From an uncultured Bacteroidales bacterium (GTDB taxonomy: Bacteria; Bacteroidota; Bacteroidia; Bacteroidales; UBA932): 64,000 nt of DNA. The notes beneath the pieces were generated by a model. The model saw nothing but the letters and a program-made list of their open reading frames with translations. It had not been told where the DNA came from and ran no database searches. Location: NCBI GenBank assembly GCA_946406355.1, contig CAMJKI010000005.1:1-64000 (forward strand). The letters are read 5' to 3'. The position numbers and the translations under genes are program-made. Every line of letters starts with the position of its first letter. Position 1 is the stretch's first letter. Below are positions 57,901 to 64,000 of the stretch, one piece after another.

Positions 57901-58417
57901 CCACGTAGATTTGCTGGCCGATTCGGCCGATCAGTTCTCTACCTTCGCCAAGATGTACGACCAGAAGGTGGAAACCCTGGACCTGGACGCCCTCATCCGC
58001 CAGGAAGTGGACCTGTTTGACTCCCGCGACGACGTTACCCTGGACTATTACGGGCTGGAAGGCGCCATGGTGGACGCCCCGCGTCCGCAGCTCACCCGCG
58101 TGGTGGTGAACCTGATTACCAACGCCATCCAGGCCGTGGACGAGAACAAGGACGAAAAACGCCTGCTGGTGAGCCTGCGCAACGCCGCCGAAGACGGCTT
58201 CTACGAAATTGTGGTGGAAGACAACGGCCCGGGCGTAGACCAGGAAAATCAGGACAAGATCTTTACGCCGGACTTCACAACAAAAACCAGCGGCAGCGGC
58301 CTGGGTCTGGCCATCTGCCGCCGGATTGTAGATCACTGCGGGGGAAGCATTTCCTACAGCCGCTCCTTTGCCCTGGGCGGTGCCTGCTTCACGGTAAAAT
58401 ATCCTAAGAAAGCCTAG
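54911..58417 (+). CDS. Large membrane sensor histidine kinase (NtrY-like, HAMP + HisKA + HATPase)
   Basis: Multiple TM segments; DMARRVAHDLKNPLTPIKLQLQML; NLITNAIQAVDENKDEK; DNGPGVDQENQDKIFTPDFTTKTSGSGLGLAICRRIV. Confidence 0.93.
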   Translation: MNKHRRIWETLSVVLVLAAVVLFAASLFMGIGRANATSASADLGRRIERRIRVLDGYVRKALDEDPAEWMQLDGLPEDMVVYRYVEDSLQSWANQFPIRSDDIRERTLVQRLGDSRGDSTSPLEEVTEELTYMNLGPKWFLVKSVYEGKKHIIAGLEIINELQAGSMNGVNRHLLSGDQYSIQPLTASVGVPVIVDGKPLLKLTEENIAVFAPRHSAVLWLAIALLIAGALLFLSLHPTPFWLGITLLIQGGLLGWMYFYGRHISQETQLFSPLLYADGQFLYSLGAVVLVNLAIILLVLDLYLARWPLLRAVRRQSRWVQALLAALSLVLAAAIVLYIHFTFRSIAINSDICLELYKVAILTWYTGVVYLSFLFLALAVPLLLQMASPLFRSLFGLRYNFFSGKARLVFALVTGLYFVIASSTLGFQKEQRRVDVWANRLAMDRDVALEIQLRSVEGAIAEDQMVGMLSVLNNSADLIRGRLVSAYMSRISQDYDISVVPASNRRVADQLFAERIRGGVRLSDNSHFFYSSLGNGRVAYTGLFTYYVPNYGSSSLLVKVESKHNREDRGYLSLLGISDPGRVSLPPVYSWAKYVEGHLVQYKGAYAYPTLFSGALKDKAGDRPDGHVDMDGWCHFVHSVSEDEVVILSRPSTRVTDYIVEGFLFAIIAFFMVSALIWRRRTVGSRRYYQTRISLMMYISLTLTLVAMAVFSVWFVYNRNNADMESIMTSRINTLQAMLQEQMRQVESAEDIRTPGVMEAVENVGNNLRCDITLFEANGLMAISTTPEVYDRMILGHRLDDNAYYSIVYDHKRFYMHRERANRRSYYALYAPVFNSAGQMVAIVSSPFTDMSSNLESESIAHIATILTLFLLLLMISRLITYEVVSRMFRPLTEMSRKMTVSDIDHLEPIEYDQDDELTGLVKAYNRMVQDLGESTRRLTQVERDKAWTDMARRVAHDLKNPLTPIKLQLQMLIRMKSSGNPAWQERFDEVASTVLFHVDLLADSADQFSTFAKMYDQKVETLDLDALIRQEVDLFDSRDDVTLDYYGLEGAMVDAPRPQLTRVVVNLITNAIQAVDENKDEKRLLVSLRNAAEDGFYEIVVEDNGPGVDQENQDKIFTPDFTTKTSGSGLGLAICRRIVDHCGGSISYSRSFALGGACFTVKYPKKA

Positions 58418-59562
58418 AAGACAAAGGCCTGGACATCGTCGGCGCTGACGGGATTGCCGCCCAAAATGAGCAGGCGCTCCACTACGTTGCGCAGTTCCCG
58501 GATGTTGCCGGGCCAGGAACGCTGCTGCAGCAGGGCGATGGCCTCCGGCGTAAAAGGACGTACGGGCTTGCCGCCTTCGGTGCTGATCCGTTCGCTGAAG
58601 TAATTTACCAACAGGGGAATATCTTCCTTACGCTCGTCCAGGGCCGGCACCTTGAGCACAATTACGCTAAGCCGGTGATAGAGATCTTCGCGGAAGTTGC
58701 CTTTCCGGATCTCTTCCTGCAGGTTTTTGTTGGTGGCGGCAATAACACGCACATCCACCGTTATTTCCTTGTCACCGCCCACCGGGGTAAGCTTGCGCTC
58801 CTGCAGCACGCGGAGCACCTTGGCCTGGGCCGCCAGCGACATGTCGCCAATCTCGTCCAGGAAAATGGTGCCGCCATCGGCCTGCTCGAATTTACCCTTA
58901 TGGTCGCGGATGGCCGATGTGAAGGAGCCCTTCTTGTGGCCGAACAGTTCGCTGTCGATAAGTTCCGACGGAATGGCGGCGCAGTTCACCTCCACGAAAG
59001 GCATCATGGACCGGGCCGACTGCTGGTAAATGCCCTGGGCCACCAGCTCCTTACCCGCCCCGTTGGGGCCGGTAATAAGGACGCTGGCCTGCGTGGGAGC
59101 CACTTTTTCTATCATCTCCTTCAGATGGCCAACCGGTGAACTTTCGCCCACCATTTCCTGGCCGTAAACCTTTTTCTTGAGGATTTTGGTCTGGGTTACC
59201 AGGTTGGCCTTGTCCGTGGCGTTCTTGAGGGTAATGAGGATGCGGTTAAGGTCCAGCGGCTTCTCAATAAAGTCGAAGGCGCCCCGCTTGATGCAGTCCA
59301 CGGCCGTGGAAATATCGGCATGGCCGGAGACCATGATCACAGGCGTTTCAATCCCTTCCTCCACCAGCTTGGACAGCACTTCCGTACCGTCCATAACGGG
59401 CATCTTGATGTCGCAGAAAATGGCGTCGTATTTTTCCTTTTCGGCCTTCTGGAGGCCTTCCTCTCCGTTTTCGGCCGTCTCCACCTGATAATTCTCCATT
59501 TCCAGGATTTCTTTCAGGGAGTAGCGGATGGCACGTTCGTCGTCGATAATAAGAACTTTCAT
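58414..59562 (-). CDS. Sigma-54-dependent response regulator (NtrC-like, receiver + AAA+)
   Basis: MKVLIIDDERAIRYSLKEIL; FCDIKMPVMDG; VLITGPNGAGKELVAQGIYQQSAR; ELFGHKKGSFTSAIRDHKGKFEQADGGTIFLDEIG. Confidence 0.94.
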   Translation of the reverse strand: MKVLIIDDERAIRYSLKEILEMENYQVETAENGEEGLQKAEKEKYDAIFCDIKMPVMDGTEVLSKLVEEGIETPVIMVSGHADISTAVDCIKRGAFDFIEKPLDLNRILITLKNATDKANLVTQTKILKKKVYGQEMVGESSPVGHLKEMIEKVAPTQASVLITGPNGAGKELVAQGIYQQSARSMMPFVEVNCAAIPSELIDSELFGHKKGSFTSAIRDHKGKFEQADGGTIFLDEIGDMSLAAQAKVLRVLQERKLTPVGGDKEITVDVRVIAATNKNLQEEIRKGNFREDLYHRLSVIVLKVPALDERKEDIPLLVNYFSERISTEGGKPVRPFTPEAIALLQQRSWPGNIRELRNVVERLLILGGNPVSADDVQAFVF

Positions 59563-59641
59563 AAGATGTGCACCGCAAGTGCTTAAATTCAACCTTTCCT
59601 GTTTTTACGCACAAGCCAACCCTGCGACTTGTCCACGTTAC

Positions 59642-59660
59642 CCCTTCCCTCGGGGAAGGG
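59642..59660. repeat. Intergenic palindrome CCCTTCCC-TCG-GGGAAGGG
   Basis: Perfect 8-bp arms; one frame reads PLPSGKGLAIA, resembling widely dispersed short repeats. Confidence 0.55.
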
Positions 59661-59711
59661 ACTTGCTATCGCCTTCGGCTCAAATGCTGTGCAAATATCG
59701 GAAAATTTTTC

Positions 59712-59719
59712 TATTTTTG
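59712..59719 (+). promoter_or_regulatory. Bacteroidota -7-like box (TATTTTTG) upstream of cmk
   Basis: TATTTTTG 6 nt before ATG 59726. Confidence 0.45.
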
Positions 59720-59725
59720 TATGTC

Positions 59726-60454
59726 ATGACCTTGAATACCATGAATGTTCCAGACATCATCATTGCCGTAGACGGCTATTCCTCTACCGGAAAAAGCACT
59801 TTTGCCAAGCTGGTGGCGGCCGAATTCGCTTTTCTGTACCTGGACAGCGGCGCCATGTACCGCGGCGTTACGCTGGCGGGGCTGGAGGCAGGTGTCATTG
59901 CCAACGGCAAAATTGACGAAGCAGCCCTGCTGCCGGTAATGGCCCCGCTGGACCTTCACTTCCAACAGGAAGACGGCACCACCAAACTGTACCTGGGAGA
60001 CCGTTGCATAGAAAAGGAAATCCGCGGCTGGGAGGTATCCCAGTACGTGAGCCCTGTGAGCGCCATCCCGCAGGTACGCAACTGGGTAGACGACAAGCTG
60101 CACGCCTTCGCCGCCGGCGGGCGCGTAATCATGGACGGCCGTGACATCGGCACCACCGTCTTCCCCAACGCCGAACTGAAAATTTTCATGACGGCCGATC
60201 CGCTGGTGCGAGCCCAACGCCGCCATGAAGAATTGCTGGCCAAGGGCGAAAATACCACCCTGGAGGAGGTGCTGGCCAATCTGCAGGACCGGGATTACCG
60301 GGATTCGCATCGGCCCACTTCCCCGCTCCGTCAGGCAGCGGACGCCTATGTGATGGACAATACCCATATGACCCTGCACGAGGAAGTGGTATGGGTTCTG
60401 GGGGTCATCCAAGGCAAATTCAATATTCTGGAAGCGCCTGCCCTGTCATGCTAA
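59726..60454 (+). CDS. cmk: Cytidylate kinase
   Basis: IIIAVDGYSSTGKSTFAKLVAAEFAFLYLDSGAMYRGVTLAG; VIMDGRDIGTTVFPNAELKIFMTA; start may instead be ATG 59741. Confidence 0.93.
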   Translation: MTLNTMNVPDIIIAVDGYSSTGKSTFAKLVAAEFAFLYLDSGAMYRGVTLAGLEAGVIANGKIDEAALLPVMAPLDLHFQQEDGTTKLYLGDRCIEKEIRGWEVSQYVSPVSAIPQVRNWVDDKLHAFAAGGRVIMDGRDIGTTVFPNAELKIFMTADPLVRAQRRHEELLAKGENTTLEEVLANLQDRDYRDSHRPTSPLRQAADAYVMDNTHMTLHEEVVWVLGVIQGKFNILEAPALSC

Positions 60455-61323
60455 AGGTAGAGATAGACTCGGGGTCCGGCTTCTGCGGCGGGGTTATCCG
60501 GGCCATTACCCGGGCCGAGGAATTCCTTTCCGGAGGAGACACCTTGTATTCGCTGGGCGCCATCGTGCACAACGAAGCCGAGCTGGAACGCCTGCAGTCC
60601 CAGGGACTCCGCACCATTGAAACCCTGGAGGATGTGCCCGACGGCGGCACGGTCCTTATCCGGGCCCACGGGGAGCCTCCTTCCACTTACAAATCCGCCA
60701 CAGAACGTTCCCTTTCCGTTATCGACTGCACCTGCCCGGTGGTACTGCAACTGCAAAAACGCATCCGGGAGGCCTACCAGCGCCTGCACGCCGAAGGCCG
60801 GAAGGGCCAAGTGCTCATTTTCGGCCGGGTGGGCCATGCCGAAGTGCTGGGCCTGCTGGGCCAGGTGGGCGGAGATGCCCTGGTGGTAGAAAACGCCAAT
60901 ATGCTTCTGGAAGCCATCCGGGACGGCCGGCTGGACTTTTCCCAGCCCATGGAAATCTTCTCCCAAACCACCAAAAGTCCCCTGGAATACAAGCAGATTT
61001 GCGAGATGCTCCGCAACTACGGGGCCGACGTAAGGGTGCACGACACCATCTGTGCCCAGGTGGCTTCCCGGCACGAGAAGCTGTCGGCCTTTGCCCATTC
61101 CCACGACGTAATTCTGTTTGTTTCCGGACGAACCTCCTCCAACGGGAAGGTGCTCAGCAACCTGTGCAAGAGCGTCAATCCCAGAACCTACCTGATTAGT
61201 GCAGGCTCTAAAATTGACCCCCAATGGTTCCAGGGGGCCCAAACGGTGGGTATCTGCGGCGCCACCTCCACCCCCAAATGGCTGCTGGAAAAAGTAGCCG
61301 TTGTCGTTAGTGAAATGGCATGA
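60448..61323 (+). CDS. ispH: 4-hydroxy-3-methylbut-2-enyl diphosphate reductase
   Basis: MLKVEIDSGSGFCGGVIRAITRAEEFL; VLIRAHGEPPSTY; DCTCPVVLQLQKR; VHDTICAQVASRHEKL; ICGATSTPKWLLE. Confidence 0.95.
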   Translation: MLKVEIDSGSGFCGGVIRAITRAEEFLSGGDTLYSLGAIVHNEAELERLQSQGLRTIETLEDVPDGGTVLIRAHGEPPSTYKSATERSLSVIDCTCPVVLQLQKRIREAYQRLHAEGRKGQVLIFGRVGHAEVLGLLGQVGGDALVVENANMLLEAIRDGRLDFSQPMEIFSQTTKSPLEYKQICEMLRNYGADVRVHDTICAQVASRHEKLSAFAHSHDVILFVSGRTSSNGKVLSNLCKSVNPRTYLISAGSKIDPQWFQGAQTVGICGATSTPKWLLEKVAVVVSEMA

Positions 61324-62819
61324 AACCCATGATGAAACATATTTTCCGCATTCTTTCCGCGGCTTTTCTGTTTGCCGCATTCCTATCCTGCAACAAACAA
61401 GCGGAACAGCCCCAGCTTACAGAGGGGGTTGTTGCAGTCAGCAGGGTAACCATCGATGGCAAGTACGCGTCCCTGAACAGGGAAAGCAGCTCCTTCCTGG
61501 CCACCCTTCCCACCACTACCGATTTTTCGGCCCTGGAAGTGAGCATTGACACCGATGCACAGGAAATCCTTATAGACAACCAGGCGGTTAACGGGGAAAA
61601 AATAGTGCTGGACCTGTCTTCCCCCAAGACCGTCCGGCTCATTCAGGACGGCCGCATTTATCAGGACTACACCCTTGAGGTAAGGAATACCGGGCTTCCG
61701 GTAGTAAGGATAGAAACGCCTAACCGTAAGTCCATTACCAGCAAGGAGGTATGGATGGAAGGCGCCACCCTGCGCATTGAGAAGGCCGACGGAACCGTGG
61801 ATTACGAAGGGCCGATGTCGGTACGCGGCCGTGGCAATTCCACCTGGAATTACCCCAAGAAACCTTACGCCATAAAGCTGGACAGCAAGGCCGAAATCCT
61901 TTCCATGCCATCCCACAAGCGGTGGGTTCTGCTGGCCAACTGGAAAGACCGCACCATCCTGCGCAACGATGCAGCCTTCTGGCTTTCCAGCCACACCGGC
62001 CTGCCCTACACGGTTCGGGGACAGTACGTAGAACTGGTGCTCAACGGGTTGCATATGGGCAATTATTACCTGTGCGAGCAAATCAAAATCAACAAGAACC
62101 GCGTGAACGTGAAGGACGGCGGCCTGCTGCTGGAGCTGGACACCTACTTTGACGAAGTAAACCGCTTCCATTCCAAGTTATTTAATCTTCCCTGGATGGT
62201 GAAGGAACCCGATGAGGAAGAACTCACCCGGGAACAGTTCCAGGAGTTCCAACAATGGATTGCCGACCTGGAAACCCTGCTGAAGGACCAGTCTCGGGTG
62301 AAAGCCCACGAATACGAGCAGTACTTGGATGTGGACACGGCCATCGACTACCTGATTGCCGAGGAACTCACCGGCAACCATGACTTCTACAACACCTGGC
62401 CATCCAACGGCCCCCACAGCGCCTATTTATACAAACAACCCGGCGGCAAACTTTACACCGGACCGATGTGGGACTTTGACTACCACACTTTCGTGCCCGA
62501 CCGCACCAAACAATGGGCCGGCGCAAAACAGACCATGTACTACCCGGCTTTGCTGAAGGATGAAAAGTTCCGCGCAAGACTTCTGGAAAGATGGGACGCG
62601 CAGAAGGACGTTTTAAAGGGGTTGCCGGAATACATCGACCAGATGGCCGACCATATCCGCTTGTCCGAGTATTACAACCATTCCTTATGGCCCATCAATC
62701 CGCCCCAAACCGAAAACGGAGATGAACAGCTGAGCTTCCAGCAGGCCGTAGAGCGCATGAAAAAGGCCTTCCTGGACAAGTGGGAGTGGATGGATAAGAA
62801 TATCGGGAATCTGCGTTAG
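61320..62819 (+). CDS. CotH-kinase-family lipoprotein
   Basis: Lipobox AAFLSCNK; MSVRGRGNSTWNYPKKPYAIKLDSKAEILSMPSHKRWVLLANWKDRTILRND; GPMWDFDYH. Confidence 0.9.
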   Translation: MKPMMKHIFRILSAAFLFAAFLSCNKQAEQPQLTEGVVAVSRVTIDGKYASLNRESSSFLATLPTTTDFSALEVSIDTDAQEILIDNQAVNGEKIVLDLSSPKTVRLIQDGRIYQDYTLEVRNTGLPVVRIETPNRKSITSKEVWMEGATLRIEKADGTVDYEGPMSVRGRGNSTWNYPKKPYAIKLDSKAEILSMPSHKRWVLLANWKDRTILRNDAAFWLSSHTGLPYTVRGQYVELVLNGLHMGNYYLCEQIKINKNRVNVKDGGLLLELDTYFDEVNRFHSKLFNLPWMVKEPDEEELTREQFQEFQQWIADLETLLKDQSRVKAHEYEQYLDVDTAIDYLIAEELTGNHDFYNTWPSNGPHSAYLYKQPGGKLYTGPMWDFDYHTFVPDRTKQWAGAKQTMYYPALLKDEKFRARLLERWDAQKDVLKGLPEYIDQMADHIRLSEYYNHSLWPINPPQTENGDEQLSFQQAVERMKKAFLDKWEWMDKNIGNLR

Positions 62820-63859
62820 TCCAGATTCTGGAAGGTAAAGCGGTCCCAGGGAAGGTCTTCCACGGGTTTGCCGTCCAGCACGTCGGTAACAAAGTGCAGC
62901 AGCGGGAAATCCTCCGGCTTCACCAGACCGTTTTTAGCCTGGATGGAAAGGGCTTTCTGCAGCCGGCGCACGATTACCAGCGACTCCAGCGTCATTACGC
63001 CCAGGATTTGTTGCGCCTCTTCCACCGTTTTTCCTTCGCCCAAAAGCAGGCCCAGTTTGCGTGTTCTGGCTCCCGTAGAAGTCACATACAGGTCTCCCAG
63101 GCCGATGAGGGCGCTGTCCATATCGGCCTTCTGGAGGTTCAGGATACGGAGCATTTCCTTGGCGGCCTGGTAAAAAACCGCCGCCTGGGAATTGAAGTGA
63201 TTGGCTTCGGCATTCTTTCTGTTGGCAAAGCCCAGCGCCATGGAAACGCCCAGGGCGTATGCGTTCTTGATGGCCACGGCACTCTCCAGCCCGTTGGCGT
63301 CGCGGGTAAGCGAAATCTGGAACCAAGGAGTTTGCAGGGCCTTTTTCATCATTTCCAAAAGGGCCGAATCCTTGCCGCAAAGCACCACCTGGGTAGGATC
63401 GCGATGGATAATGCCGTCGGCCGTTCCCGGGCCGCCCAGCGCATAAATATCCCGCTCGATGCCTTTCTTGCGCAGTTCCTGCACCCAGTAGGTGGGATAA
63501 GAAATGAGGGAACCGTCCGGCTGGTCCATCAAACCCTTGGCGGCCGACAGGACCGGGATGGAAGGATCCATCTTCTTCAAGATGTCTTTCAGGAACCAGG
63601 CAACGCCGTAGGAAGATATGGCACCTATCACAAAATCGGCCCCTTGCACAGCCTCCTGCCACTGCTCGCAATAATAGAACTGCAGCCCGGCGGGATAGGG
63701 CGTATCCAGTTTGGGATGACGACCGTCTTTGCGACAGGCTTCCACCACCTTTTTATCCACCGGCGTTCCCACCATCCGCACCAGGTTGCCGTTTTCGGCA
63801 GCCACAAAAGCCAGGGCCGAGCCCATCTGGCCGATTCCTATGATAGTAACAATAGCCAT
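62816..63859 (-). CDS. gpsA-like: NAD(P)H-dependent glycerol-3-phosphate dehydrogenase family protein
   Basis: MAIVTIIGIGQMGSALAFVAAENGNLVRMVGTP; VLSAAKGLM; AVAIKNAYALGVSMALGF; GLGDLYVTSTGARTRKLGLLLGEGK. Confidence 0.85.
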   Translation of the reverse strand: MAIVTIIGIGQMGSALAFVAAENGNLVRMVGTPVDKKVVEACRKDGRHPKLDTPYPAGLQFYYCEQWQEAVQGADFVIGAISSYGVAWFLKDILKKMDPSIPVLSAAKGLMDQPDGSLISYPTYWVQELRKKGIERDIYALGGPGTADGIIHRDPTQVVLCGKDSALLEMMKKALQTPWFQISLTRDANGLESAVAIKNAYALGVSMALGFANRKNAEANHFNSQAAVFYQAAKEMLRILNLQKADMDSALIGLGDLYVTSTGARTRKLGLLLGEGKTVEEAQQILGVMTLESLVIVRRLQKALSIQAKNGLVKPEDFPLLHFVTDVLDGKPVEDLPWDRFTFQNLD

Positions 63860-63940
63860 TAACTCTTCTGTTTGCGACCGCAAAGTTAATAATAATATTT
63901 AAAAACAAGTTCCTCTCTTTTTTCTTGAAAATATAAGCAG

Positions 63941-63948
63941 TATCTTTG
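63941..63948 (+). promoter_or_regulatory. Bacteroidota -7 box (TATCTTTG) upstream of tRNA-Leu
   Basis: TATCTTTG 10 nt before the tRNA 5' end. Confidence 0.55.
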
Positions 63949-63958
63949 CAGGACCAAT

Positions 63959-64000
63959 GCGGGTGTGTTGGAATTGGTAGACAACCCAGACTTAGGATCT
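63959..64000 (+). tRNA. tRNA-Leu (partial; anticodon appears to be TAG), runs off the right edge
   Basis: GCGGGTGTGTTGGAATTGGTAGACAACCCAGACTTAGGATCT: acceptor, D-arm and anticodon loop CTTAGGA. Confidence 0.8.

Overview
This is a gene-dense window of about 64 kb from a Bacteroidota (Bacteroidales-like) chromosome. The assignment rests on SusC/SusD genes, TAnnTTTG-type promoters and the gene repertoire. It combines housekeeping genes (prfA, mazG, cstA, rsmD, ettA-type ABC-F, rsmG, polA, rpmH, efp, rlmH, cmk, ispH, a gpsA-like gene and a partial tRNA-Leu) with a large, almost wholly minus-strand beta-mannan utilisation locus at about 25.6-48.7 kb. That locus holds a sugar symporter, an AGE epimerase, GH3, GH31, GH130, two GH26, two GH5, two surface glycan-binding proteins, SusD, SusC and an AraC regulator, with a divergent Rid-family protein and GH36 next to it.

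The most unusual signal is a family of 106-bp interspersed palindromic elements. Each has a 34-bp core hairpin (GTTTCCCGGTGCAA-N6-TTGCACCGGGAAAC) with exactly 36 bp on either side and short inverted terminal repeats. I located six copies. Two sit in inverted orientation around a Y1/HUH REP-associated tyrosine transposase (RAYT)-like gene, and their inner arms contain that gene's start and stop codons. Other copies carry the RAYT 3' coding tail or span gene boundaries, so this looks like a Bacteroidota REP/RAYT system caught with both its autonomous unit and its derivatives. Several other short dispersed palindromes are also present, including one that appears to have inserted in frame in a GH3 gene. 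All calls come from reading the sequence and supplied ORFs; no database searches were run.
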